Below the pieces are notes generated by a model. The model was given only the letters and a program-made list of their open reading frames with translations. It made no database searches and was not told the origin of the DNA. The position numbers were made by a program, and so were the translations under genes. Positions 43,781 through 52,387 of a stretch of 64,000 nt of DNA are shown one piece after another; within the stretch, counting starts at the first letter, position 1; every line of letters starts with the position of its first letter. This DNA is from Luteibacter sp. UNCMF331Sha3.1 (GTDB lineage: Bacteria; Pseudomonadota; Gammaproteobacteria; Xanthomonadales; Rhodanobacteraceae): contig NZ_FOBU01000005.1 in assembly GCF_900109915.1 (NCBI RefSeq), forward strand, positions 62,001 to 126,000. The letters are read 5' to 3'.

Positions 43781-46660
43781 TCACTTCTTAGCGGCGGGAC
43801 TAGCGGCCGGTTTGGCCGCATGCTTGACCGCGTTGCCGTCGGCGTCGATGACCTGCACCTCGCCGAGGTTCAGCGCACGCACCGGCGCCTCGATCTTGCG
43901 CAGGTCGCCGACGATCACCCACGTCATCGCGCCCGGCTGGATCACGGCGGCCAGTGCGCTCTCCGCCGCCTTGCGATCCACCGCTTCGATGCGCGGCTTC
44001 AGGGTCTGCACGTAGTCGTCCGGACGGTCGTAGACGACGATGCCCGACATCGCACCGAGGACCGCGCTGATCGTCTCGTAACTACCCGGCAGTGCACGAA
44101 CGCGCTGCGCACGGATCTTCTCGATCTCGTCGTCGGTCAGCGGCTTCGCGCCGATGACGTCCTTCGCTTCCTTGAGGATTTCCGCAGCGGACTCGGCGGT
44201 CTTGTCGGTCTGGACCGGGGCGTAGAAGAGCATCGGACGCTGACCCTTCGCATCCGAGAGCATGCTGCCCGCACCATAGGCCCAACGCTTCTCCTCGCGT
44301 AGATTCATGTTCAGGCGCGAGGTGAACGTACCGCCGAACGCACCATTGGCGATGCCGAGATCGAGCGCGTTCGGCGCCTTCGTCGACGGTGCCAGCAGGC
44401 CGGCAAGGATCAGCGACTGCGGCGCGTCGGTGCGATTGATCAGGAACACGCGCGGCTTCGCCTGGATCGCGACCTGCCCGATGTTCTTCTTGGGCACGGC
44501 GCTCGTCGGCGGGGTCCAGTCGCCGAACACCGCGTCCAGCTGCGGGAGGATCGCCGTCAGCGTCGTGTCACCGGCCACGAGGATGCGCACGTTGTCCGGT
44601 CGCAGGTAATCGCGCTGGAAGGCGACGAGATCGTCGGCTTTCAGCGAAGCGATCGCCGCTTCGGTACCGCTGCCGGTGAACGGAATGCCGTACGCATGAC
44701 CCTTTCCGTAGAGCAGCGGCGGTAGCGTGCGCAGCGCGAGACCCGTCGGCTCGGTCTTTTCCTGCGCGATGCCTGCGAGCCATTGCCCACGGATGCGCTC
44801 GATGTCCTCCGCCTTGAAGGCGGGATGACGCACGATGTCCGCGAAGAGTTCGAGCGACGGCTTCAGCTCCGTATTGAGCGCGTTGAGGCCGACGCCGCAG
44901 GTGTCCAGCGAGCAGCTCGCATTGACGAACGCTCCGAGGCGTTCCTTGCGGCGAGCGACTTCGACCGAATCGAGCGTCTTCGTGCTCTCTTCGAGCAGCG
45001 CCGAGGTGAAGCTCGCCGTGCCGAGCTTGCGGCCCTGGTCGGCGGCGTAGCCCGCGTCGAACAGCAGCTGCACCTGAGTGATGGGCACGGTGTGACGCTC
45101 GGCGAGAACGACCTCGATGCCGTTCTTCAGGCGGCCACGCTGGAGCGCCGGGAAGACGAGGTCGGGGAAGCTGTCGACCGAGGGCACGCCCTTGCTGCGG
45201 TCCACGGCCGACGGCGCGACGGTGAAGTCCTGCGGCTTGGGCATGACGGCGGCCGGACGCTTGTCCGACGGCCCGAGACCCTTCACCGCCTTGTCTTCCG
45301 CGACCGGATCGAAGCCCGGGGCGGCGGGAAGGACGGTGAGCGTGTAATCACCCTTGCCTAGCCATGCCTTCGACGCGGACAGCACCGAAGCGACGGTGGC
45401 GCTTTGCGCGCGGGCGAGGTCCTTCTTGTAGGCGGCCGGATCGTTCCGGTAGACCTGTCCTTCCGCGAGGATCGACGCCTTGCCGGAGCCGCCGACCTTC
45501 TCGAGGCCGCGTACGAAGCCCGCGCGGTTGACGACCTTCGCGCGATCGAGTTCGTCGGCCGTCGGGCCCGTGGCGAGGTAGTCCTTCCAGACTTCGGCGA
45601 TCGCGGCCTCCACCTTCGCGGGATCGACGCCGTTACGCACGTCGACGCTCAGCTGCACCTGGCTGGCGAGCGCGAACGGCGAGATGCCCATGCTGACGTC
45701 GTCGGCCAGCTTGTCCTTGTACACGAGGCGCTGGTAAAGGCGGGACGTCTTGCCACCACCGAGGACGGTGGTGGCGAGGTCGAGCTGGATGGAGGCATCG
45801 CTGCCCAACTCGGGCACGACCCACGTGCGCACGATGCGCGTCTGCGCGACCTGGTCGTGCTGCGTGCCGCGCGTTGACGTCTGCAACGGCGTGATCCACG
45901 GCTGCTGGCGCGGCACCGGCGGGCCGGCCGGAATGTCGCCGAAGTACTTCTCGGCCTTCGCCTTCGCCTGCGCGACGGTGATGTCGCCGGCGAGCACCAG
46001 CGTGGTGTTCGCCGCGCCGTAGTAATCGTTGAACCACTTCTTGACGTCGGCGAGCGACGCGGCGTCCAGGTCGGCCATCGAGCCGATGGTGTCGTGCTGG
46101 TACGGGTGGTTGCCCGGGTACGTGTTGAGCAGGATGTTCTCGTCCACGCGGCCGTAGGGACGGTTCTCGCCCTGGCGTTTCTCGTTCTGCACGACGCCGC
46201 GCTGGGTGTCGAGCTCTTTCTGGCCGATGGCGCCGAGAAGGTGGCCCATGCGGTCCGACTCCATCCACAGCGCCATGTCGAGCGCGGTGGTGGGCACGGT
46301 TTCGAAGTAGTTCGTACGGTCGAACCACGTGGTGCCGTTCATGTCGGTGGCGCCGGCGACTTCGAAGGGCTGAAAGTAGGTGCCCTTGCGGTTTTCCGAG
46401 CCCGAGAACATGAGGTGCTCGAACAGGTGGGCGAAGCCGGTCTTGCCGGCGGGCTCGTCCGCGGAGCCGACGTGGTACCAGATGCTGACCGCGACCACGG
46501 GGGCCTTGTGGTCTTCGTGGACGATCACCGTGAGCCCGTTGGGCAGCTGGAAACGCTGATAGGGAATGTCGGGAATGGCGTCGGCCGACGTGGGCGCGGC
46601 CGAGGCGTTACCGACCAGGGACATCAGCCCGGCGGCCAGCAGGGCATAGCGTTTCTTCAT
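43781..46660 (-). CDS. M16-family zinc metallopeptidase (two tandem domains), exported
   Basis: This 959-residue pitrilysin-type peptidase has a signal peptide (cleavage near ASA-AP, residues 19-22). The N-terminal half carries the inverted zinc motif HLFEH at 78-82 with a downstream glutamate in NEKRQGEN. The second half repeats the M16 fold but lacks the zinc motif, as in processing-peptidase-like dimers in one chain. A proline-rich-free linker falls near 490-540. It would act in the periplasm. The C-terminus is alanine/lysine rich (AAKPAASPAAKK). The start at 46660 is the one with the signal peptide. Confidence 0.93.
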   Translation of the reverse strand: MKKRYALLAAGLMSLVGNASAAPTSADAIPDIPYQRFQLPNGLTVIVHEDHKAPVVAVSIWYHVGSADEPAGKTGFAHLFEHLMFSGSENRKGTYFQPFEVAGATDMNGTTWFDRTNYFETVPTTALDMALWMESDRMGHLLGAIGQKELDTQRGVVQNEKRQGENRPYGRVDENILLNTYPGNHPYQHDTIGSMADLDAASLADVKKWFNDYYGAANTTLVLAGDITVAQAKAKAEKYFGDIPAGPPVPRQQPWITPLQTSTRGTQHDQVAQTRIVRTWVVPELGSDASIQLDLATTVLGGGKTSRLYQRLVYKDKLADDVSMGISPFALASQVQLSVDVRNGVDPAKVEAAIAEVWKDYLATGPTADELDRAKVVNRAGFVRGLEKVGGSGKASILAEGQVYRNDPAAYKKDLARAQSATVASVLSASKAWLGKGDYTLTVLPAAPGFDPVAEDKAVKGLGPSDKRPAAVMPKPQDFTVAPSAVDRSKGVPSVDSFPDLVFPALQRGRLKNGIEVVLAERHTVPITQVQLLFDAGYAADQGRKLGTASFTSALLEESTKTLDSVEVARRKERLGAFVNASCSLDTCGVGLNALNTELKPSLELFADIVRHPAFKAEDIERIRGQWLAGIAQEKTEPTGLALRTLPPLLYGKGHAYGIPFTGSGTEAAIASLKADDLVAFQRDYLRPDNVRILVAGDTTLTAILPQLDAVFGDWTPPTSAVPKKNIGQVAIQAKPRVFLINRTDAPQSLILAGLLAPSTKAPNALDLGIANGAFGGTFTSRLNMNLREEKRWAYGAGSMLSDAKGQRPMLFYAPVQTDKTAESAAEILKEAKDVIGAKPLTDDEIEKIRAQRVRALPGSYETISAVLGAMSGIVVYDRPDDYVQTLKPRIEAVDRKAAESALAAVIQPGAMTWVIVGDLRKIEAPVRALNLGEVQVIDADGNAVKHAAKPAASPAAKK

Positions 46661-46748
46661 GGACGACTCCTCTAGGGCCTTCGTGGCCCGGACCCCGTCG
46701 AGGCTAGCCCGCCGCGTCCTCAGGAAGCAATGAGCGTCCGGCACGGGT

Positions 46749-46789
46749 GCGGACGGTGTCCGCCGATACGCGGTCAGTGTCCGCGGACA
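46749..46789. promoter_or_regulatory. Upstream palindromes, likely sigma-54 activator (enhancer) sites
   Basis: GCGGAC-GGT-GTCCGC (46749-46763) and the perfect palindrome TGTCCGCGGACA (46778-46789) lie about 90-130 bases upstream of the predicted sigma-54 start. They share the direct repeat GTGTCCGC at 46756 and 46777, 21 bases (two helical turns) apart. This is the place and form of enhancer-binding-protein sites. Confidence 0.65.
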
Positions 46790-46854
46790 GCGATGCACGC
46801 GGAAGCCGCCTGACAAACCTCATGCGAATCAGTTGATTGCGAGCCCTTAAAGGC

Positions 46855-46869
46855 TGGCACGGCGTTTGC
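46855..46869 (+). promoter_or_regulatory. Sigma-54 (RpoN) promoter, -24/-12
   Basis: TGGCACG-GCGT-TTGC matches the sigma-54 consensus TGGCACG-N4-TTGC exactly. The expected start is near 46880. It drives the small peptide genes at 46927 and 47045. Confidence 0.88.
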
Positions 46870-46926
46870 GTTACTAAGCCTGCCAAGCCGGTCGGCCTTC
46901 GCCCGGCATCCGATGAGGAGAACGCC

Positions 46927-47010
46927 ATGAAGTACGAAATGCTGATGCTGCGCAGCCTGCTCGTCACCTCGATGCTGATCTGCGGACTCACCCTCGGCCA
47001 GATGTTCTGA
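46927..47010 (+). CDS. Tiny membrane peptide (27 residues), paralogue 1
   Basis: A 27-codon frame has an AGGAGA Shine-Dalgarno a few bases upstream. The product is one hydrophobic helix headed by MKYE and ends in GLTLGQMF. Nineteen of its 27 residues are identical to the start of the next gene, so it is not a random frame. It is the first gene after the sigma-54 promoter. No family was recognised; a membrane peptide that acts on an envelope protein is possible. Confidence 0.75.
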   Translation: MKYEMLMLRSLLVTSMLICGLTLGQMF

Positions 47011-47044
47011 CCCTCGAAACCTCACGATCAAAGGAACCGACACC

Positions 47045-47239
47045 ATGAAACACGAACTTCTCATGCTGCGCAGCCTGCTCGTCGCCTCGCTGCTGGTCTG
47101 CGGCCTGATCCTCGGCAACATGCTCACGTACACGGGCGAGCCGATCCAGCTGGCGGGCATCGTCCAGGCGGGCAACCTCACCGCGACGAACTGCGCCCTG
47201 CCGCCCGATGGCATCGTGTGCCCGCGCTCGGCCTCATAA
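47045..47239 (+). CDS. Small membrane peptide (64 residues), paralogue 2
   Basis: This 64-residue protein starts MKHELLMLRSLLVASLL, with one N-terminal membrane helix (about 7-27), and then a short exported or periplasmic tail with two cysteines (TNCALPPDGIVCPRSAS). AAAGGA lies 10 bases upstream of the ATG. Its helix is clearly paralogous to the 27-residue peptide before it. Both follow the sigma-54 promoter. trmL begins 8 bases after its stop. Function unknown. Confidence 0.75.
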   Translation: MKHELLMLRSLLVASLLVCGLILGNMLTYTGEPIQLAGIVQAGNLTATNCALPPDGIVCPRSAS

Positions 47240-47246
47240 TGGGGGC

Positions 47247-47714
47247 ATGCCCCACGTCATCCTCTTCCGTCCCGAAATACCGCCCAACACGGGCAACGTG
47301 ATCCGCCTGTGCGCCAATACCGGCGCGGCTTTGCACCTGGTACGACCGCTTGGATTCGAGCTGGACGACACCCGCCTGCGCCGCGCCGGACTGGATTACC
47401 ACGAGTTCGCCCGTGTCGCCGTGCACGACGACCTCGACGCCTGCCTCGACGCGATCGGCCATCCGCGCGTGTTCGCCTTCTCGACCCGAGGCCGACGCCT
47501 GCACACCGATCCGACATACGCCGACAACGACGCCTTCCTGTTCGGCTGCGAGACGGCGGGCTTGCCCGACGACGTGATCGACGCCCTGCCCCACGACCAG
47601 CGCATCCGCCTGCCGATGCGGCCCGACAACCGCAGCCTCAACCTCTCCAACGCGGTGGCGGTGGCGGTGTTCGAGGCCTGGCGCCAGGTGGGCTTCGAGG
47701 GTGCGGCACCGTAG
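47247..47714 (+). CDS. trmL: tRNA (cytidine(34)-2'-O)-methyltransferase TrmL
   Basis: This 155-residue SPOUT methyltransferase 2'-O-methylates the wobble base of tRNA-Leu. The N-terminus MPHVILFRPEIPPNTGNVIR and the knotted SAM-binding end LNLSNAVAVAVFEAWRQ (split here) are typical. The ATG at 47247 starts the conserved region. A CATAAT -10-like box (47235-47240) ends 6 bases before it, inside the preceding peptide gene, which suggests an own, leaderless promoter. Confidence 0.94.
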   Translation: MPHVILFRPEIPPNTGNVIRLCANTGAALHLVRPLGFELDDTRLRRAGLDYHEFARVAVHDDLDACLDAIGHPRVFAFSTRGRRLHTDPTYADNDAFLFGCETAGLPDDVIDALPHDQRIRLPMRPDNRSLNLSNAVAVAVFEAWRQVGFEGAAP

Positions 47715-47755
47715 GCGACGCCTCGCGCACGGGTCGCCAAGCTACAATCGCGGCC

Positions 47756-48424
47756 ATGACCTCCGATCGCCCGAAGGCCGACAGCGGCCCCAAGTCCTTT
47801 CTGCCTCGCCCCTTGCGCGTCCTCGCCGGCCGCGCGATGGAGGCCGCGCTCAACCGGGCCGTGGATCTCGACCCCGATACGCGCGCCCGCCTGGACGCAC
47901 TCGACGGGCGCAGCGTGCAGGTGTTCCTTAGCGGCCCCGAGCTCGCCATCCGCGTTTCCGTCGAAAAAGGCCGCCTGCGTGTCGGCCCTGCGGAAGAAGG
48001 CGGCAGCCTGCGGGTGACCGCGTCGCCCGGCAGCCTGCTCGCCATGGCCCTGCGCCGCGACGACGACAGCGTCGCGCCCGGCAAGGTGGACATCGCGGGC
48101 GACGCCGAACTCGCGCGACGACTCGAACGCCTGGCACGGCAGTACGCGCCGGACGTCGAAGAGGCTTTCGCGAAGACCTTTGGCGACGTGATCGGCGTTC
48201 CGCTCGCGAAAGCGTTCCGCGATGCGCTCGGCCATGCCCGCGAGACGGCGAGCCATCTCACCGGCGACGCCGCCGACTGGCTCCGCGACGAAGGCCGCGT
48301 GGCGGTGGCGCCCGGCGAAATGGACGTGTTCCTCGACGGCGTGGACGCGCTGCGCGAACGTACGGAACGCGCGGAGGCGCGCCTGGCCCGTCTCGAGCGC
48401 ACGCTCAGGGGAGGCGGCGCATGA
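47756..48424 (+). CDS. ubiJ: Ubiquinone biosynthesis accessory factor UbiJ (SCP2 domain)
   Basis: This 222-residue protein contains an SCP2-like lipid-binding domain ([20 protein letters not shown]...[19 protein letters not shown]). It ends with a coiled-coil tail ([20 protein letters not shown]). UbiJ binds lipid intermediates in the aerobic ubiquinone complex with UbiK. It ends in ATGA overlapping the ubiB start by four bases. TACAAT (47743-47748) ends 7 bases before the ATG. Confidence 0.92.
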   Translation: MTSDRPKADSGPKSFLPRPLRVLAGRAMEAALNRAVDLDPDTRARLDALDGRSVQVFLSGPELAIRVSVEKGRLRVGPAEEGGSLRVTASPGSLLAMALRRDDDSVAPGKVDIAGDAELARRLERLARQYAPDVEEAFAKTFGDVIGVPLAKAFRDALGHARETASHLTGDAADWLRDEGRVAVAPGEMDVFLDGVDALRERTERAEARLARLERTLRGGGA

Positions 48425-50064
48425 CGCCGCTGCGCCTGGCGCCGCGCCTCCTGCGTGTCGCCGCCGTGCTGCTGAAGTACCAGCTCGACGAGCTCGTCGA
48501 CGGAGCTCATCTGTTCCGGCCGCTGAAGCTCGTGCGTCCGCTGTTTCCGAAGTCCGACGTGCGCGGCCTGTCGCGAGGCGCGCGCCTGCGCCTCGCGCTG
48601 ACCGAACTCGGCCCCATCTTCGTCAAGGCGGGACAGGTACTCTCCACCCGCCGCGACCTCGTGCCCGCCGATGTCGCCGACGAGCTCGCGTTGCTGCAGG
48701 ACCAGGTGCCGCCGTTCCCCGGCACCGAGGCGCGCGCGATCGTCGAGCGCGAACTGCGGGCGCCGGTCACCACGCTCTATGCGGCCTTCGACGAGGTCGC
48801 CCTCGCGTCGGCCTCCATCGCGCAGGTGCATGCGGCCACGCTCCACGATGGCCGCGAGGTCGTCGTCAAGGTGCTGCGTCCGGGCATCGACACGCGCATC
48901 GCGCGCGACATCGACCTGCTGCACGCGCTGGGCACGCTCGCCCAGCGCTGGCACCCCAACGCCGACAAGATCCGCCCGCTCGAAGTCGTGGCGGAGGTCG
49001 AGAAGATGCTCTCGAACGAGCTCGATCTGCAGCGCGAGGGTGCGAGCGCCAGTCTGCTCCGTCGCAACTTCGCGAGCGGCATCGATCTCTACGTGCCCGA
49101 AGTCCACTGGGACTTCAGCACGGAGCGCGTGCTCACGCTAGAACGCGTGCGCGGCGTGAGCGCCGACGACATCGCCGCGATCGACGCGGCCGGTCTCGAC
49201 CGCAAGCGCCTTGCCGAGAAGGGTGTGCGACTGTTCTACGAACAGGTGTTCCGCGACAATTTCTTCCACGCCGACGCGCATCCCGGCAACATCTGGGTCG
49301 ATACCTCGCGCATCGACGAACCGCGCTTCATCGCCCTGGACTTCGGCATCATGGGCTCGCTGCCCGAGGCCGATCAGTACTGGCTCGCGGAAAACTTCAT
49401 CGCCCTTTTCGAGCGCGACTACGCGCGCATCGCCCAGTTGCACGTCGCCGCAGGCTGGATGCCATCGACGATCCGCCTCGACGAACTCGAAGCCGCGGTG
49501 CGCACCGTATGCGAGCCGTATTTCACGCGTCCGCTGTCGCAGATTTCCATCGCCGAACTCGTGGTCAAGCTGTTCCAGACCGCGCGCCGGTTCGAACTGA
49601 CGCTCCAGCCGCAGCTGATCCTGCTGCAGAAGACGCTGCTCAACATCGAAGGCGTCGGCCGGATGCTCGATCCGGACATCGACATCTGGGCGGTGGCGCA
49701 TCCGGTGCTTCGCCGCATCCTGCGCGAGCGCTACAGCGTGCGCGCCACGCTGCGCGACGTGCGCCGACGCCTGCCGGAGTGGATCCAGTCCGCGCCTCGC
49801 ATGCCGGAGCTCGTGCGCGACGCGCTGCGGCAGGTCGCTCGCGGCGAGCATCGGCAGATAGCCGATCCCGTCGCCATCACGCTCGCGCGCGACGACGCGC
49901 GCCGCATGCGACGGCTCGTCGCCTGCGGTCTGCTCGGCGCGTCGCTGCTGGTCTGCGCCGCACTGGTCGGCACGCTCGCGCCGCGCGGCATGTGGCCCGC
50001 CGTCGCCATGGCTGTCGCGGGCCTCGTCGCGTTCGTCGCCGGATGGCCCCGACGCGCGCCCTGA
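48421..50064 (+). CDS. ubiB: Ubiquinone biosynthesis kinase-like protein UbiB
   Basis: This 547-residue atypical kinase/ATPase (ABC1/ADCK family) is needed for ubiquinone synthesis. Family motifs are [16 protein letters not shown] (KxGQ, near 62-78), an alanine-rich ATP loop [12 protein letters not shown] and the HADAHPGN motif (near 280-287) with DFG in ALDFGIMG. Two C-terminal membrane helices (about 499-518 and 522-541) anchor it. It is translationally coupled to ubiJ. Confidence 0.96.
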   Translation: MTPLRLAPRLLRVAAVLLKYQLDELVDGAHLFRPLKLVRPLFPKSDVRGLSRGARLRLALTELGPIFVKAGQVLSTRRDLVPADVADELALLQDQVPPFPGTEARAIVERELRAPVTTLYAAFDEVALASASIAQVHAATLHDGREVVVKVLRPGIDTRIARDIDLLHALGTLAQRWHPNADKIRPLEVVAEVEKMLSNELDLQREGASASLLRRNFASGIDLYVPEVHWDFSTERVLTLERVRGVSADDIAAIDAAGLDRKRLAEKGVRLFYEQVFRDNFFHADAHPGNIWVDTSRIDEPRFIALDFGIMGSLPEADQYWLAENFIALFERDYARIAQLHVAAGWMPSTIRLDELEAAVRTVCEPYFTRPLSQISIAELVVKLFQTARRFELTLQPQLILLQKTLLNIEGVGRMLDPDIDIWAVAHPVLRRILRERYSVRATLRDVRRRLPEWIQSAPRMPELVRDALRQVARGEHRQIADPVAITLARDDARRMRRLVACGLLGASLLVCAALVGTLAPRGMWPAVAMAVAGLVAFVAGWPRRAP

Positions 50065-50067
50065 CCG

Positions 50068-50802
50068 ATGCTGGACATCCTCTACGAAGACGGCGACATC
50101 CTCGCCGTCAACAAGCCGGCGAATCTCGCCGTCCATCGTTCGAAGTTCGTCGGCCCCGACGACGCCTTCCTGATCGACCTGCTCCGCGAGCAGGTCGAGG
50201 GACCGCTGCATCTCGCGCATCGCCTCGACCGCGCGACGTCGGGCGTGCTGCTGGTGGCGCGCTCGCCGGAGATCGCCGGTCGCCTTGGCGAGCAGTTCAT
50301 GGGCCGCAGCGTGCGGAAGCGGTACGCGGCCGTCGTGCGCGGCTGGCCGGACCCCACCGAAGGCACCATCGACTACGCCCTGCCCGGCTCGCGGGACACC
50401 GGACCGCGACGCGACGCGACGACGGACTACCGGCGCCTCGGCACCATCGAAGTCGACATTCCGCTCGGCCGGTACGAGAAGCAGCGCTACGCGCTGATGG
50501 CCGCCGAACCGCGCACGGGGCGATTCCGCCAGATCCGCAAGCATTTCGCGCACATCCATCACCCGATCGTCGGCGACAGCCAGCACGGGCGCGGCGACCA
50601 CAACCGCCTGTTCAAGATCCACTTCGCATCGCACCGCCTGCTGCTGCACGCGGCGGCGCTCTCGTTCGAGCATCCCGTGTCGGGTGAGCCCATGCTCGTG
50701 CGCGCCGGCATCGACGACACCTGGACGCGCCTGCTCGACGGGTTCGGCTGGACCGCCGCCTATCGCGATTGGGCCGGAGCCGCTGCACGGGCCGGCTGCT
50801 AG
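50068..50802 (+). CDS. truC: tRNA pseudouridine(65) synthase TruC
   Basis: This 244-residue RluA-family pseudouridine synthase modifies U65 in tRNA. The catalytic HRLDRATSGVLL (Asp in HRLD) is near 51-62, and the N-terminal LYEDGDILAVNKPANLAVHRS and late HPIVGDSQHG match TruC. It has no S4 domain. It starts 4 bases after ubiB stops and is probably cotranscribed with it. Confidence 0.92.
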   Translation: MLDILYEDGDILAVNKPANLAVHRSKFVGPDDAFLIDLLREQVEGPLHLAHRLDRATSGVLLVARSPEIAGRLGEQFMGRSVRKRYAAVVRGWPDPTEGTIDYALPGSRDTGPRRDATTDYRRLGTIEVDIPLGRYEKQRYALMAAEPRTGRFRQIRKHFAHIHHPIVGDSQHGRGDHNRLFKIHFASHRLLLHAAALSFEHPVSGEPMLVRAGIDDTWTRLLDGFGWTAAYRDWAGAAARAGC

Positions 50803-50814
50803 AATCCGCGCCAC

Positions 50815-51237
50815 ATGCTCATCGTCACCGCCGCCATCGCCATTCCCGACAGCGAACTCGTCGAACGCTTCACGCGCGCCGATGGCCCTGGTGGCCAGCA
50901 CGTGAACCGCACCGAGAGCGCCGTGGAACTGCGTTTCGATGTCGCGGGTTCGCCGTCGCTTCCCGACAAGGTCCGCGAGCGCCTGCTCGCGCGCAAGGAT
51001 CGCCGGATGACCGATGCCGGCGTGCTGGTGATCCAGGCGCGTCGCTTCCGCGATCAGGCCCGCAATCGCGACGATGCTCGCGAACGACTCGCGGATGTTC
51101 TCCGCGAGGGGACGGTGGTAGCGAAGAAGCGCGTCGCCACGAAGCCGACGCGCGCCTCGAAGGAACGCCGCCTCGTCGGCAAGGCGCAGCGTAGCCAGAC
51201 CAAGCGCACGCGCTCGCGCGACTGGAGCCGCGAATGA
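50815..51237 (+). CDS. arfB: Alternative ribosome-rescue factor ArfB (YaeJ)
   Basis: This 140-residue class I release-factor-like peptidyl-tRNA hydrolase has the GGQ motif at 26-28 (GPGGQHVN) and a basic C-terminal tail (KERRLVGKAQRSQTKRTRSRDW-type) that enters the ribosomal mRNA channel. It rescues stalled non-stop ribosomes. It overlaps the acyltransferase gene by four bases (ATGA at 51234-51237). A TAGAAT box ends 9 bases before its ATG. Confidence 0.95.
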   Translation: MLIVTAAIAIPDSELVERFTRADGPGGQHVNRTESAVELRFDVAGSPSLPDKVRERLLARKDRRMTDAGVLVIQARRFRDQARNRDDARERLADVLREGTVVAKKRVATKPTRASKERRLVGKAQRSQTKRTRSRDWSRE

Positions 51238-51821
51238 CTCCGTGGCCCGAACGCCTCGGCCCCGCGATACCCTCCCTGCCCGATTCGCGATGGATGCGCT
51301 TCAGCCGATGGGCGATCCGCCGCAGTGGCTGGCGCCTGGTCGGCGAGTTGCCGAACCTGCCCAGGGTCGTGGTCATCGGCGCACCGCACTCGTCCTACTG
51401 GGATGGCGTGTGGGGCCTGCTGATGAAATCCGCCATGGGGCTCGACCTGGGCGTGATGATCAAACGCGAGGTCCTCGACGGCCCGCTAGGCCCGCTGGTT
51501 CGCCATCTCGGTCTGATTCCCATCGATCGTTCCGCCGCGATGAACGTCGTCGACCAGATGATCGAACGCTTCCGCACGCACGAGAAAATGTGGCTCGGCA
51601 TCGCCCCCGAGGGCACGCGCAAGCCGGTGAAGCAATGGAAGTCCGGCTTTCTGCGCATCGCTCGCGCGGCAGGCGTCCCGATCGTACCCATCTTCATCGA
51701 CTACCCGACGAAGACGTTTACCGTCGGCGCACTGATCGAACCGACGGGCGACACGGAAGCGGACATGGTCCGCATCCGTGCGATGTTCGCGGGCTATCAG
51801 GGAAAGCATCGCGGCGCCTGA
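51234..51821 (+). CDS. Lysophospholipid acyltransferase family protein
   Basis: This 195-residue LPLAT-superfamily protein has the catalytic HX4D motif HSSYWD at 52-57 and the PEGTRK block at 125-130 that binds glycerol-phosphate. It lacks an N-terminal membrane domain, so it is a short peripheral type. It may acylate lysophosphatidate or another lyso-lipid. It is translationally coupled to arfB. Confidence 0.85.
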   Translation: MTPWPERLGPAIPSLPDSRWMRFSRWAIRRSGWRLVGELPNLPRVVVIGAPHSSYWDGVWGLLMKSAMGLDLGVMIKREVLDGPLGPLVRHLGLIPIDRSAAMNVVDQMIERFRTHEKMWLGIAPEGTRKPVKQWKSGFLRIARAAGVPIVPIFIDYPTKTFTVGALIEPTGDTEADMVRIRAMFAGYQGKHRGA

Positions 51822-51925
51822 CCGAGGGACGAACCTCGTCGCCCGACACCTGGGACGGTCGATACCCGACAGACGCCCATCACCATCCAGCGAATCCTGA
51901 CCGCCCCATCCCGGCAGGCATCGCC

Positions 51926-52384
51926 ATGGTCATTCCATCCTGGCTAGGTCGATTCGATACGCAGCCCGACAAGGTCGACGCGCTCGGCAAGGTGGGACAA
52001 CGACGCGACGCGCCCGCGCGTATCGCTCAGGAACTTTCGCCGGGCGTGAAAGCGCTCGTCGGCAGACTCGATCTGACTCGCGTGCTGCCTTCGCAGCTTA
52101 TTCAGGTGGCGCAAGGACTATGCAGGGAGGGTTTCATGTCGCTCGACGTCTACTATCAGTTCCGCGATGCCACGAGAGACATGGACGGGAAGCCCCGGGC
52201 CGAGGTTCCGCTCGATCTATTGCGCGAAGTCCGCGAAGGAACGCGACAGGCGCAGGCGATATCGCGAAAGAGCGGCGACTATCGTGCCGAGAAATACCAC
52301 GCAGAGTTCCGCCTGAGCGCGCATGGCCTTGCGTACCTCGCAGCGTCCATCAAGGGCCTCAGGCTCGTCGACGTACGCGTGTGA
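51926..52384 (+). CDS. Hypothetical protein
   Basis: This 152-residue protein begins MVIPSWLGRFDTQPDKVDALG at 51926. It is rich in charged helices, has no signal peptide, membrane segment or known motif, and ends LRLVDVRV. The frame is open upstream as well, and no clear Shine-Dalgarno supports the ATG, so the start is uncertain. A small hairpin CGAGG/CCTCG at about 51823-51838 lies between it and the acyltransferase. It converges with the LysR gene, which ends 4 bases away. Confidence 0.5.
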   Translation: MVIPSWLGRFDTQPDKVDALGKVGQRRDAPARIAQELSPGVKALVGRLDLTRVLPSQLIQVAQGLCREGFMSLDVYYQFRDATRDMDGKPRAEVPLDLLREVREGTRQAQAISRKSGDYRAEKYHAEFRLSAHGLAYLAASIKGLRLVDVRV

Positions 52385-52387
52385 CCG

